DNA of 64,000 bases from an uncultured Ardenticatenia bacterium (GCA_937127125.1 CAKZLO010000008.1:1-64000); one strand, 5' to 3'; counted from the first letter of the stretch, positions 33,466 to 43,163 are shown. Made by a program: numbers and translations. The notes: generated by a model not told the origin, from the letters alone.

Positions 33466-34731
33466 ATGAATGGCCAATTGAGGTTAGGAATATGGATATT
33501 GTGCATTGTAGCGGGCATTTTGACCGCACTACCGGGTACAACCGGTCGTATGGCTGAAATCACGACGCAGGTGCCTGAGACGGGAATCCTCGTCAATCAT
33601 CACCCTTTGAGTAGGGGAGAGGCCAACAGCCATGCTCAGGCACTGCAGTTACAGCCTCCTAGCGTAACCATTGTAGCCCCTTCGGCTGCCATCGGTGATT
33701 TTGCTGCCAACCGCGGGAATGTCTGGGACATGGCTGATTCACGTGACATCGTGATGGTGCATAATGCGGAGAGTAGGGACCTGATGATCGCCGACGGGAA
33801 TACCATCTTGAGGGGCAACATGCGAGACGGCCCACCCCATGTTGGCGGAATCGCTTTTTGGGGGTCCTCAAGTGAACTCTTTCCCGCCCGAGAGTACCAT
33901 CATATGGTCTTTCGGATGAAAATTCGGGCACAGAAAGACTGCTGGACCAACGGCCGGGTGGGCTATGCAAAGAATTGGTCAGGTCGGGAAGATGTGGTCA
34001 TCCGATCGCTGGTGACCACTTTCCCCTATGTGCCCCACATTTACCCGATGAACTGTCCATATGGCACCTTCTGCATCTACTACATTGACCTGGCGCGCAA
34101 CAACAATTGGCCCAGTTGGCCTACATGGCACACGGCCCGATCACCCAATGACCCATCGACTTGGCTAAGTGACCCCGTCAGGGGAGTTGTTCTGGTGCCC
34201 CACGAATGGTGCGTCACGACCGGCGGCGTGCCGATTGGCAACCCGGATTATTTTGATTTGGACTTCGTCTATCTCACCGGCGACATCGTAGCGCGTGCCG
34301 AGGACGGCTACCGGTATCTGCTTCGCTATGATCTCAGTGCGCCGGGTGCGCAGCAGGTAACCATCACGATCCGTTACTACGAGGTACACGAACTGCGTCC
34401 CCCCGGACAGGAACCAGCCTGTGATGCCAATCAGTTCTACAGCCTCTGGAGAGATTTCAATCCCCCTGCACGCACGGTCATCTCGCTGGTGCCATCGCAG
34501 CCGCCTCAGCCAGCGGGTGACAACCGCGTTTTCCTGCCAATTATTGCTCGGGCGCCAGCAGGGGGAGGAAGCTTGAGCTACGAGCTGAGTTTTTCTGATG
34601 GCACCCGCTTCAAGGATGGCAAGAGCTATTACCTGTGTGTTGAGGCAGACAACGGAGTGCAGCGGACATATCGCGTGAGTAACGCACCGGTCATCCGTGT
34701 GCCGCGCAGTCCCTGGTTTGGCCCGGACTGA
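33466..34731 (+). CDS. Exported protein of unknown function
   Basis: A 421-residue protein with a signal peptide (about residues 1-22) and no recognised domain. A region rich in Trp, Tyr and Cys (about 140-230, including WTNGRVGYAKNWSGRED and PHIYPMNCPYGTFCIYY) suggests a compact beta-sandwich, perhaps carbohydrate-binding. The hydrophobic motif NRVFLPIIARAP at about residue 352 resembles the VYLPVISR end of the SBBP protein. A last Ig-like stretch (YELSFSDGTRFKDGKSYYLCVEADNG) follows. It stands alone between the GT2 gene (131 bp) and a binding lipoprotein (115 bp). Confidence 0.7.
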   Translation: MNGQLRLGIWILCIVAGILTALPGTTGRMAEITTQVPETGILVNHHPLSRGEANSHAQALQLQPPSVTIVAPSAAIGDFAANRGNVWDMADSRDIVMVHNAESRDLMIADGNTILRGNMRDGPPHVGGIAFWGSSSELFPAREYHHMVFRMKIRAQKDCWTNGRVGYAKNWSGREDVVIRSLVTTFPYVPHIYPMNCPYGTFCIYYIDLARNNNWPSWPTWHTARSPNDPSTWLSDPVRGVVLVPHEWCVTTGGVPIGNPDYFDLDFVYLTGDIVARAEDGYRYLLRYDLSAPGAQQVTITIRYYEVHELRPPGQEPACDANQFYSLWRDFNPPARTVISLVPSQPPQPAGDNRVFLPIIARAPAGGGSLSYELSFSDGTRFKDGKSYYLCVEADNGVQRTYRVSNAPVIRVPRSPWFGPD

Positions 34732-34846
34732 GCCGCAGGCCGGTAACGGGGACACCTCGGATCACACGAGAACGATGGCTCAGGGTGGACAGGGATGCAA
34801 TAAGCAGGTAGAATCAAGCCCATTCTGACAGCTTGCGGGCCATAAC

Positions 34847-36055
34847 GTGCGGAAGATCTCTGCTTTCATCGGACGAGGGTCCTCGTCACTCCTTCTACGT
34901 CAATCCCTGGAGGTAGTTTTGTGGGGAACCGTGTGCCTGCTGATCGCCAGCTGCAGTTCTCCGATGCCACCTCTGCCTACTACCCCACCCGCCGACCGAC
35001 CTCGGTTGCGTGTAGCGCTGACAGTGCCGCTGAGCGGTGAGCTGGCCACCTACGGCGAGGTCGTGCGCAACGCTGCTGAGCTGGCTTTCGACGAGTGGAA
35101 TAAGCGCCAGAGTGATAGCGGGGTATTCATTCAAGTTGTTCCGCAAGATACTCCGTGTGATGCCGCCGGCGCACAACAGGTGGCCGAACGCATTGTGGCC
35201 AGTGGGATACTGTTCATCGTGGGGGGAATCTGCTCCGAGGCAGCAATTCCTGTTGCCCGTGTGGCGAATGACAGCGGTGCACTGTTCATTGCCACGAGCG
35301 CAACGCATCCGCTGGTCACCGTGGACGCGCAGGGTAATACGCGCCGGCTGGTGTTTCGCACTGCTTTCGCCTATCCCCAGCAAGGGCACGCTGTGAGCCG
35401 ATTCCTCCTACAGACACTGCGCCTGGATCACGTCCTGGTAGTGAACAACAAGTTGAGTCCATTTTCACGTGACGTGACCACTGCTTTTTATAAGAGTTTC
35501 GCTACATTGGGAGGCGATGCTCTGATTGTGACTGGTGATCCGATGCAACAGTCTTTCAGCGATTACCTGAAGTCGGCGATGAAACCTGAGATTCAGGCGG
35601 TATATGTGCCGGATCGTCAGTCGGCTGTGGCGCAGGTGCAAGATGTGTTGCGTGCACAAGGAATCGAGAAAACTATAGTGGGGAGTGATTGGTGGAACGT
35701 TCAGGAGTTGGATCTGAAGGCACTGGAAGGGGTCTATCTGTTGGCCCACTACAGCGGTGATGTCGTCAATCCGATTGTGCGAGAGTGGGCAGCGCGGTAT
35801 CGTGCCGCCTTCGCTGTGGAGCCAGATGCGCTGGCTGCGTTGGCGTATGACGCCGCCACACTGCTCATACAGGGGATCGAGCAGTCGGGAAGCACGTCGC
35901 CAGAGGTGGTAGCAGGGGCACTCAGCTCACTAGACTATAAAGGAGTCACCGGCCACTGGCGATTCAATGCGCAGCACAATCCGACGAAGCAAGCGTTTTT
36001 TCTCCGCGTTCAGGCGGGTGCTCTGCAATTTGCGGGCAGCGCGAGCGTGGAATAG
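34847..36055 (+). CDS. Branched-chain-amino-acid-type ABC binding lipoprotein
   Basis: A 402-residue periplasmic-binding-protein (type 1, LivJ/Peripla_BP_6) lipoprotein. A lipobox is in CLLIASCSS (about residue 36), followed by a Pro/Thr linker, and then LRVALTVPLSGELATYGEVVRNAAELAFDEWN. Further marks are FIVGGICSEAAIPVARVAND and YDAATLLIQGIEQSG. No permease or ATPase genes are adjacent, so it is an orphan binding protein for import or for sensing an amino acid or amide. The start is GTG; the N-terminal extension before the hydrophobic region is long, so the true start could be later. Confidence 0.85.
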   Translation: MRKISAFIGRGSSSLLLRQSLEVVLWGTVCLLIASCSSPMPPLPTTPPADRPRLRVALTVPLSGELATYGEVVRNAAELAFDEWNKRQSDSGVFIQVVPQDTPCDAAGAQQVAERIVASGILFIVGGICSEAAIPVARVANDSGALFIATSATHPLVTVDAQGNTRRLVFRTAFAYPQQGHAVSRFLLQTLRLDHVLVVNNKLSPFSRDVTTAFYKSFATLGGDALIVTGDPMQQSFSDYLKSAMKPEIQAVYVPDRQSAVAQVQDVLRAQGIEKTIVGSDWWNVQELDLKALEGVYLLAHYSGDVVNPIVREWAARYRAAFAVEPDALAALAYDAATLLIQGIEQSGSTSPEVVAGALSSLDYKGVTGHWRFNAQHNPTKQAFFLRVQAGALQFAGSASVE

Positions 36056-36099
36056 AGTCTCTGTGTACGAGAGTTTCATGAAATCAGGGAGGCACCACC

Positions 36100-37680
36100 G
36101 TGAGCGCACGCATCAAAGTTACCTACGCGACAATGTCTGCTGACAATGAAGAACTTCAATCCGCCTTTGACAGGGCAATCGATCGCGTGACCTCTGAATG
36201 GTTCGAGGTCGATCTGCCCATGTTCATTGATGGGAAGCGCGTGACGGGTGCACGCAAGGCGGAGAAAGTCAGCCCGGCAGACACCTCGCTGCGCCTGTGC
36301 AGCTTTGCCCAAGGAACAGCAGCAGATGCCAAGGCGGCGATTGCTGCGGCCAAGAGAGCGTTCCCAGAATGGCGCAAGGTGCCGTGGCAGGAGCGTGTTG
36401 CACTTATACGCCAGCTGGCCGAGCGCATCAGTGACAACAGCTTGGAGCTGGCCGCGCTTATGATCCTCGAGGTGGGCAAAAGTCGTCTGGAGGCCTTGGG
36501 TGAAGTCGAAGAGACAGCCGACCTGTTCCGTTACTATGCCAACTCTATGGAGAAAAACCATGGCTTCATCAACGAGCTTGGTAAGCTTAATCCAGATGAT
36601 CCCCACGAACGCAACTTCAGTGTGCTGCGGCCGTACGGCGTGTGGGCGGTGATATCTCCTTTCAACTTCCCGATGGCTTTGTCCGCGGCGCCCATTGCTG
36701 CTGCGCTGCTCACCGGCAACACTGTGGTGTTTAAGGGTTCATCGGAGACACCCTACACAAATTGGAAGGTAGCCGAGCTGTTTGCAGAGGCGGACTTGCC
36801 ACCAGGCGTGTTCAACGCCCTAAGTGGCCCAGGCAGCACTGTGGGCCAGGAGCTGCTGGATAATCCGGACATTTGCGGATGGACTTTCACCGGGTCGTAC
36901 GAGACTGGCATGCAGCTATACAGAAAAGCGGCGAGCGGCGTCTATCCGCGCTTCGCAATTATCGAAATGGGGGGCAGGAACCCGGTCATCGTTTCTAATA
37001 CGGCAGATATAACCAAGGCAGTAACTGGGGTGGTGCGCGCCGCGTTCGGCCTCAGCGGACAGAAGTGTTCCGCCTGTTCGCGCGTCTACGTCCAAGAGGG
37101 TGTCTACGACGCCTTCAAAGCAAAGCTGATCGAGATGACCTGTGGGCTGAAGGTTGGCCTGCCGACTCGTCGCGATGTGTTTATGGGAAGCGTCATCAAC
37201 CGCGCTGCCTACGAGAATTACCAGCGATATATCGCGCTTGCACAGCGTGATGGCACTGTGCTGGTGGGTGGGCGTGTTCTGACAGAGGGGCCCTTGGCAC
37301 GAGGCTATTACGTTGAGCCAGCTGTTGTAGAAGGCTTGGCGGAAGATCACGAGCTAGTCAAGACAGAACTCTTCCTGCCCATTCTGCACCTGGCGCGGGT
37401 CAAGACGTTGCAGGAGGCGATGGACAAGGCAAATAACACCATTTATGGTCTCACCGCTGGTTTCTTCAGTGAGGATCCAGCGGAGATCGAATGGTTCTTT
37501 GAGAACATCGAAGCCGGTACCACCTATGTTAACCGCGCTGCCGGCGCCACGACAGGTGCTTGGCCGGGTGTCCAGGCTTTTGGAGGTTGGAAGGGGAGCG
37601 GTTCAAGTGGGAAGGGCATCGGTGGGCTGTACACTCTGGCGCTGTACATGCATGAACAGAGCCGCACGATTATGGGATAA
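36100..37680 (+). CDS. Aldehyde dehydrogenase, P5C-dehydrogenase-like
   Basis: A 526-residue NAD(P)-dependent aldehyde dehydrogenase. The cofactor region is VWAVISPFNFPMALSAAPIAAALLTGNTVVFKGS, the general-base Glu is in IIEMGGRNPVIV, and the nucleophile Cys is in FGLSGQKCSACSRVYV. The SGQKCSACSRVYV and YVNRAAGATTGAWPGVQAFGGWKGSG motifs are those of 1-pyrroline-5-carboxylate dehydrogenases (RocA/PruA type), which turn P5C into glutamate in proline/arginine breakdown. No proline dehydrogenase gene is nearby, so the substrate is not fixed. GTG start with GGGAGG 8 bp upstream. Confidence 0.88.
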   Translation: MSARIKVTYATMSADNEELQSAFDRAIDRVTSEWFEVDLPMFIDGKRVTGARKAEKVSPADTSLRLCSFAQGTAADAKAAIAAAKRAFPEWRKVPWQERVALIRQLAERISDNSLELAALMILEVGKSRLEALGEVEETADLFRYYANSMEKNHGFINELGKLNPDDPHERNFSVLRPYGVWAVISPFNFPMALSAAPIAAALLTGNTVVFKGSSETPYTNWKVAELFAEADLPPGVFNALSGPGSTVGQELLDNPDICGWTFTGSYETGMQLYRKAASGVYPRFAIIEMGGRNPVIVSNTADITKAVTGVVRAAFGLSGQKCSACSRVYVQEGVYDAFKAKLIEMTCGLKVGLPTRRDVFMGSVINRAAYENYQRYIALAQRDGTVLVGGRVLTEGPLARGYYVEPAVVEGLAEDHELVKTELFLPILHLARVKTLQEAMDKANNTIYGLTAGFFSEDPAEIEWFFENIEAGTTYVNRAAGATTGAWPGVQAFGGWKGSGSSGKGIGGLYTLALYMHEQSRTIMG

Positions 37681-37778
37681 CGGTTCTCAGGCATTTGCCT
37701 GAAGGGTCTATCTCATCTGACGTTGGAATTGTGAAGAGGATCGTCTCTAATAGTGGGTAAGCCCACCTGATCAGGTTC

Positions 37779-39251
37779 CTAGGACGGACTGCAGGTGGCT
37801 TCTAACTCGAGCTCCAGGCCTAGGATGCGAGCCAGATAGCTCAGGATAAACTTGTGACGCACTGTGAGCTTAATCTCGCGCTGCCATGCAGCCCAGATTC
37901 CCCCGCGCGTATACCCGCGTGAGTCGTGTGCCAAGACACCGGTTGCCATAATCAAAGGCGTTCCCTCTTCTCCAAGCAAATCTAAGAGCATGGTCACTGC
38001 GAAAGTCTGCGACATAAGATTGGGTGTCTGGGTGAGAGAGGTCCACTGCAGACGGCGCAGGAGCTCAGGGACAGATTCAACAGATATCCCCAGCCATCCT
38101 CTTGGCTTGGGTGTGCCCTCTTCCTGCCACTGTACCCAGCCAACGGCACTCGCACCAAGCACGATGCGCACTTGTTTGAGTGTGCTTGGGTCCCGAAACG
38201 AGACCGCTGGTCCCAGACGGCCAACTGCTTCATACAGGCGGCTCACTTCGAGCTCGCGCGTGACGAATACGTTGTCATCTGACCTCTGTTCTGGCTCATA
38301 TTCGTCCAGCAGAGCTGACTGATAGACACGGACTCGGTTGCGCCCTGCTTGCTTAGCCTCGTAGGCCGCTGCGTCAGCTGCGCGCAACAAAGCTTGGGCT
38401 GTCTTTTCGCTGAGCTGATCGAGAGAAGCTACTCCCAGACTGGCTGTCAGCTCGCCAGATTCTTCCAAGGATGGGGCGAGGGGTGTATCCGCCAGAGAAC
38501 GCACAACCGACGGCCACAGGCTCGCAGCGATCACCTGGCGCAATCGTCTGGCGACACTCCACGCAGCGTTGAGGTCCACGCCCGGCAAAACGATGACAAA
38601 CTCTTCACCACCGTAACGCGCCGGGATATCTGTCGCTCGCACTTGGGCACGTATGATATCCGCCAGTTCTTGCAGCGCCCGATCCCCTACTGCGTGACCA
38701 AATGTATCGTTGATCTTCTTGAAATGGTCAAGGTCGAGCCAGATAACGCTGAGAGGCTCTTCAGCCCTTACAGCTACTGCCACTTCCCGTGCGAGCACTT
38801 CATCAAGCATGTACCGATTAGGAAGCAATGTCAGGCTATCGCTGGTGGCAATACGCTGCAGCTGTACCTGAGACCTGACCCAACGCAATCCCGCTTCGAT
38901 ACGGGCACGCAATTCCTGCAATGTCGCTGGCTTGACGATGTAGTCATCTGCGCCTAACTCCAGGTTGGCGATGTAGCTGTCCCGTTCGTCCTTGGCGGTC
39001 AAAATAATGACATAAATGGGGTGCAAGTCGGGGTTGCTCTTCAGCTCGCGGCACAGCGCTGTGCCATCCATTCCGGGCATCATAAGGTCTGTAATAACTA
39101 CCTGGGGGTGCAGCTCCAACGCCTGGCGAAGAGCCTCCTGGCCGCTGAGTGCGACTGCAACGTGGTAGCCATCCTTGCATAGTGTGTACTTCAGCAGCCG
39201 CACCATGTCGGGATCGTCGTCTACTACTAGTACGCACAGCTTTTCAGCCAT
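37779..39251 (-). CDS. Response regulator with GGDEF diguanylate cyclase domain
   Basis: 490 residues. The receiver domain (about 1-120) has VLVVDDDPDMVRLL, the phospho-Asp in VVITDLMMPGMDG and Lys in DDYIVKPAT. The GGDEF domain (about 135-310) carries the active motif RYGGEEF preceded, five residues before it, by RATD, the canonical RxxD product-inhibition site. A c-di-GMP synthase is therefore expected, switched by a partner kinase not in the window. The last 170 residues are an extra domain I do not recognise, with WVQWQEEGTPKPRGWLGIS and a C-terminal helical region. Start ATG 39251 gives the exact receiver start; the promoter places the mRNA start at the ATG itself. Confidence 0.9.
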   Translation of the reverse strand: MAEKLCVLVVDDDPDMVRLLKYTLCKDGYHVAVALSGQEALRQALELHPQVVITDLMMPGMDGTALCRELKSNPDLHPIYVIILTAKDERDSYIANLELGADDYIVKPATLQELRARIEAGLRWVRSQVQLQRIATSDSLTLLPNRYMLDEVLAREVAVAVRAEEPLSVIWLDLDHFKKINDTFGHAVGDRALQELADIIRAQVRATDIPARYGGEEFVIVLPGVDLNAAWSVARRLRQVIAASLWPSVVRSLADTPLAPSLEESGELTASLGVASLDQLSEKTAQALLRAADAAAYEAKQAGRNRVRVYQSALLDEYEPEQRSDDNVFVTRELEVSRLYEAVGRLGPAVSFRDPSTLKQVRIVLGASAVGWVQWQEEGTPKPRGWLGISVESVPELLRRLQWTSLTQTPNLMSQTFAVTMLLDLLGEEGTPLIMATGVLAHDSRGYTRGGIWAAWQREIKLTVRHKFILSYLARILGLELELEATCSPS

Positions 39252-39257
39252 GAGAAT

Positions 39258-39286
39258 ACTATGCCATATCGTGTCTGGCTCGTCAA
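39258..39286 (-). promoter_or_regulatory. Promoter of the GGDEF gene, predicting a leaderless mRNA
   Basis: Minus-strand TTGACG, 17 bp, CATAGT, then six bases to the ATG. Transcription should begin at or within a base or two of the start codon, and no ribosome-binding site is present. Confidence 0.55.
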
Positions 39287-39335
39287 GCAGGGGAAATTCT
39301 GGCGGCAAGCTGCTTCACCAGATGATCCTGCTCCA

Positions 39336-40121
39336 TTAGTCTTCAGGGGGATAGTACCATGTCTCGCCTGGCTCCAATACCACTGGTTTCACCACCGGTC
39401 CGGTGTCAGAGTGCAAGTTGTTGATGAGAGTGAGGAATTTCTCTACATCCGGATTGCCCTTCGCTCGAGAGTAGTGGTTGGTGAGAGCATATTCCACGCC
39501 CAGCCACAGGCATGCCAGTGCTGCTTCGTGGGGGCTCATCTCTCCACAGAAAGGCACGGGAATACCATGTTTCTGCAACTGACCGCTCTCTGGCATCGAC
39601 ACACATATCAGTGCAATGTTAGGCTGATACAACTGACCGAACAATTTCAGGTCGCTGAAAATTGCGGTGTCGCCAGAGTGATACACGCGCACCCCTTCAT
39701 CCGGGTAGAAGATGAAACCCATAGGCGGCCCAGAAATGAACGTTCCGTCTGGGTATTCGATAAAGGACCAGTGCATCGAGGCCACTGAGCGCACACGAAT
39801 GCCAGCTTCGACCACCTGCAGCCCCCAGCACATGCCGCGAACTTTGTTCGGGTCCACGCCGTGGCGCACCAGGTGGTGGCGCACTTCGCCACCGCATATC
39901 ACGGGGCAGTTGAATTTGAGCGCGATTTCCAAGGTATCTCCCATGTGATCCCATGCGGCATGGGTCACCAGGACGAGATCTACCCGCTCCAAATCTTTCA
40001 CCTTGATAGGTGAGCAGTCGCTCTCGTTCAGAAAGGGGTCAATCAGCACGACTGTCCCCTGGCTGTTGGTGATGCGATAGGCAGCATTGCCTAAGAATTC
40101 AAACTTCGTCCGAGGCTTCAT
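39336..40121 (-). CDS. Metallo-beta-lactamase-fold hydrolase (UPF0173/UlaG-like)
   Basis: A 261-residue soluble hydrolase. Metal ligands are in LVTHAAWDHMGD (HxxxDH), ASMHWSF, and the late YHSGDTAIFSDL and LTNHYSRAKGNPD. The overall form resembles the UPF0173/UlaG group, which includes lactonases and phosphodiesterases acting on sugar derivatives. It is the last gene of the minus-strand catabolic run, 64 bp after the epimerase-like gene. A perfect TATAAT at 40165-40170 (minus) without a good -35 might give it some separate expression. A lactone- or phospho-sugar substrate is a guess from context. Confidence 0.75.
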   Translation of the reverse strand: MKPRTKFEFLGNAAYRITNSQGTVVLIDPFLNESDCSPIKVKDLERVDLVLVTHAAWDHMGDTLEIALKFNCPVICGGEVRHHLVRHGVDPNKVRGMCWGLQVVEAGIRVRSVASMHWSFIEYPDGTFISGPPMGFIFYPDEGVRVYHSGDTAIFSDLKLFGQLYQPNIALICVSMPESGQLQKHGIPVPFCGEMSPHEAALACLWLGVEYALTNHYSRAKGNPDVEKFLTLINNLHSDTGPVVKPVVLEPGETWYYPPED

Positions 40122-40185
40122 TTCTTGCTATGATCCTTTCTCAAGTGAAAGTTTTTGACATAACATTATACTGCCAGACTGTGTT

Positions 40186-41181
40186 TCATTGGCCTGTTTC
40201 AGCCAGGTAACGACGGTATGTTTCAATGTAATGGGCAACGCCTTGCTCGATGTCGCCAAACTGTGGTTCGTAGCCGAGCTGTTGCCGTGCGTTCTCAATG
40301 CTGAGAACGCCGCGATAACGAATCTCAATCAAGTCGTTCTCGGATAATCCGGAGCCAATCTCAATATCTGCGCCAGGTATGAGCTTCTTCACTACCTCTG
40401 CGACCTGACCCGCCGTGACCAATGGACGCCCTGTGGCAGCATAGAAGACACGATCCTGTATTTTCTCAGCGGGGATGTCTATCGCTTTTAATACCATCTG
40501 TGTGACATCGAGGACGTGGGTGTAGTCGCGTGGGAACTCGCGGCCTTGTGCAAAACGTGTCGGCAGGCCACGTACCGAGTTTTCCACCATTGGTTTTATG
40601 TAGATCGGATACCGCATTCCAAAGCCATAAACAGCCGAAGGACGCAAGATGATATGGTCCAATCCAAAGGACTGATGATAGGCCCAACAGAAGGCCTCAC
40701 CCGCTACTTTGGCAGCAGCATAGAAGCTGCCTCCTGGTCCTTCATTCGCCAGGAAGATAGGGTGTTTGGCGTCAACCGGCTGGTACTGAATGCTCGGTAA
40801 CAAGGCGATGCTCGAGACGTAGATGACGCGAGAAACACCAAACACGCGTGCTGCTTCCAATATGTTAAATGTACCGCCAAAATTGATACTGGCTGCCAGC
40901 CCGGGACGTTTGTTGAGCAGGGGCAGGTCGACGATGGCGGCGGTGTGCACGATGACGTCCGGGGCAAATTCCCGGACCACACTGGCCACATCGCCCCACG
41001 TATCCACACCGCCTGCTACGAAGTGAATGCGATCGGCTACCGGTTTGAGCCACCAAGCCAGTTCGCCTGCGGGTTCGCGCGCGTCAAAGTTGATCACCCG
41101 ATCTCCACGTTCCGCCAGCTGGCGCACGACGTAGCTGCCCAGAAGGCCAGAACCTCCAGTCACCAGAATGGTACGTCTCAT
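40186..41181 (-). CDS. NAD-dependent epimerase/dehydratase (extended SDR)
   Basis: A 331-residue extended short-chain dehydrogenase. The cofactor loop is ILVTGGSGLLGSYVV with acid NFDARE. Catalytic Ser/Tyr/Lys are in VIYVSSIALLPS and GGSFYAAAKVAGEAF (YxxxK). The substrate part has RPSAVYGFGMRYPIYIKP and RDYTHVLDVTQMVL. It could oxidise a sugar or epimerise a nucleotide sugar. Because it follows the apionate-lactonase-like gene by 32 bp, a sugar-to-lactone dehydrogenase role is attractive. Characterised D-apiose dehydrogenases as I recall them belong to the Gfo/Idh/MocA family, so this would be a replacement. AAAGGA precedes the ATG. Confidence 0.8.
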   Translation of the reverse strand: MRRTILVTGGSGLLGSYVVRQLAERGDRVINFDAREPAGELAWWLKPVADRIHFVAGGVDTWGDVASVVREFAPDVIVHTAAIVDLPLLNKRPGLAASINFGGTFNILEAARVFGVSRVIYVSSIALLPSIQYQPVDAKHPIFLANEGPGGSFYAAAKVAGEAFCWAYHQSFGLDHIILRPSAVYGFGMRYPIYIKPMVENSVRGLPTRFAQGREFPRDYTHVLDVTQMVLKAIDIPAEKIQDRVFYAATGRPLVTAGQVAEVVKKLIPGADIEIGSGLSENDLIEIRYRGVLSIENARQQLGYEPQFGDIEQGVAHYIETYRRYLAETGQ

Positions 41182-41213
41182 CAGCGTTCCTTTCTAGGGT
41201 CTATCGAGAGTGT

Positions 41214-43163
41214 TTAGAGCCAGTCGGCAGTGACGATGGCATATGGCAACAGCGTCAGCATGATCGTCTCCCCTTGGGCCGTGATGATCTCACCAGGTCG
41301 ACCCCGAAACTCTTCAGGTGACGTGATCGCCTGCCTGGCATTGGTCTCGTCGAGATGTCGCACGCACACCGTGGTGCCGGGGCCTGCTATGCGCACGATT
41401 TGCTGCTGGTTGGTCATGTTGGCCAGCAACGTGCGCGTCTTCCCATCCCTGCAGACGGTCAGACCGTCCACACGAAGGGTGTCGCTGGAAACAGATGGGA
41501 TGACCTGAGCGCCATTGAACTCACCAATGTCAGCAAAGACGTGGTACATAGGGAAGACCGTGCCGGGCAGTGAACGAAAGACTTCAGGTAGCGGACAGCC
41601 TTCTTCACGCTCCATGACCCCCAGCCAGCCACTTGTCTCATAGTAGGTGGCGCTGTGTACGCCGCTCTCGGCTAGGTACTTCAGGCTGCCGACAGTCCAG
41701 CCGGCACCGAACAACGACATCTGGCGAACGTCCACACGAGAGGGAAGCTGGCCCGGAGCGGGTTCTGGTTCCGGGGCGGTAGCGTTAGGGTTGAGTCGCA
41801 TGCGCAGTGTCACCGGACTGACAATGATGGGCAAGCCACCGCTGAACTGACGGGCGCTCTCAACGGTTGAAGCCTGAGCCTCTAGATTCTCTACCAAGGA
41901 AGCGTTGTCAAAGGCGTGCACCTGGGGATTGATGGAATAGGTTACCCCGTCCAGCAATTCGATTGGCGGGCGACCACGGTTCAGCTCGGCGAAAAAGTGA
42001 TTGGTGCCAGAGACGAACTGTGCTGAGGGGGCGCAGTCGGTCAAATACTGGCGAGCCAAAGCGATCCAGCGCGCAGTGGTGGACTTTTCTCGCTCGTGGA
42101 AGATCAGCCAGCGGTCGATCCGTGGTCGGCTACTACGCGCTGCAGCTCCGAGCGCACCCACTAGTGCCTTAAGCTCCTCTTCGGCTGCGTCTGAGAGAAT
42201 CAGCGCCATCTCCAGTCCGAGGCCTAACGCATTAGCTTCATCGATGGCGCGTGCCAGCTCAACTGCCCAGTTGCCCTGCGAGAACCACAGATCAGCGCGC
42301 AGGTGGGACAGATTCAACATTCCGAGACGTTGCAGCTCGCGCGCTGTGAGACGTCCTCCGTGGCTTGCCATCCCGAGTCCGATGGCGGGCAGGTTGGCTG
42401 TCGGATGACTCCCCACCTGGAATACGATCTCGTCTGTCTGCGCTCGACTGGCTGCCCCAATGGCTGTCCCCTCAATTTTCAACGTCACTGACTGAACGAT
42501 GCGCGTTCCTTGCTCAACCTTCACTGGGAAGGGTAGGGCAAGAGGGGTACAGTACGTCTTGTAGGAGGCGTCTGTCCAGTTGCGCTGGTCCTCCATCTCA
42601 AAGACGTCCCCCGCAAAGCGTACCTCAGCCCACAGGTTGGGCACCACCTGATGTTTAATAGCTTGCATATCCAAGAATGGCTGGTGCGGCGAGACGTAGA
42701 GCGGGAATGAACCTTGCTCTTGCGAGCCGTCCACCTTTTCGACAATGCAAGGCTTTCCAGCACATTCCTTGATGGGATGTAAAACACAGAAGCCGATGCG
42801 ATTACGCAAAAAGGTGGAGCGTGCTACCCCATCCATGGAAAATATGATCGTGCCGTGAGCGTCACCCTCGATGCTACCTCTCCAGAAGAAGTCGATATCG
42901 CCCTCCTTGTTCTCCACGTCGTAGCGGATCCGGAACGAGGATGAATCGGCTTCGATCTGGAGGTTGCTCAGTCGTGGCAACACAGTGCCCCAGTTGCGAT
43001 CACGCACGGCGACGTAGACACGCCGCAGTATTTCCTGATCCTCATAACGTACATAACGCAGGTCGCCTTCCTCATAGACGACTGTCAACGGCCCGGCCCG
43101 GAGCAGGTGTTGCTCGGGCAGGTCCTCGTCCTTTCCGTAGTACAGCACGTTCTTCGGGATCAT
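41214..43163 (-). CDS. D-apionate lactonase-like protein
   Basis: A 649-residue protein resembling the ApnL family, which opens D-apionolactone to D-apionate in oxidative apiose catabolism. The match rests on my memory of the family's N-terminal layout: LLRAGPLTVVYEEGDLRYVRYEDQEILRRVYVAVRDRNWG (two overlapping blocks), FFWRGSIEGDAHGTIIFSMDG, and FLRNRIGFCVLHPIKECAGKPC. No signal peptide is seen, so it acts in the cytoplasm. ATG 43163 has GGAGG 7 bp upstream, better than an ATG eight codons earlier. It lies 52 bp after the OiaC-like gene and two genes after an apionate-oxidoisomerase-like gene, which supports the call. An unrelated glycoside-processing role cannot be excluded. Confidence 0.6.
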   Translation of the reverse strand: MIPKNVLYYGKDEDLPEQHLLRAGPLTVVYEEGDLRYVRYEDQEILRRVYVAVRDRNWGTVLPRLSNLQIEADSSSFRIRYDVENKEGDIDFFWRGSIEGDAHGTIIFSMDGVARSTFLRNRIGFCVLHPIKECAGKPCIVEKVDGSQEQGSFPLYVSPHQPFLDMQAIKHQVVPNLWAEVRFAGDVFEMEDQRNWTDASYKTYCTPLALPFPVKVEQGTRIVQSVTLKIEGTAIGAASRAQTDEIVFQVGSHPTANLPAIGLGMASHGGRLTARELQRLGMLNLSHLRADLWFSQGNWAVELARAIDEANALGLGLEMALILSDAAEEELKALVGALGAAARSSRPRIDRWLIFHEREKSTTARWIALARQYLTDCAPSAQFVSGTNHFFAELNRGRPPIELLDGVTYSINPQVHAFDNASLVENLEAQASTVESARQFSGGLPIIVSPVTLRMRLNPNATAPEPEPAPGQLPSRVDVRQMSLFGAGWTVGSLKYLAESGVHSATYYETSGWLGVMEREEGCPLPEVFRSLPGTVFPMYHVFADIGEFNGAQVIPSVSSDTLRVDGLTVCRDGKTRTLLANMTNQQQIVRIAGPGTTVCVRHLDETNARQAITSPEEFRGRPGEIITAQGETIMLTLLPYAIVTADWL

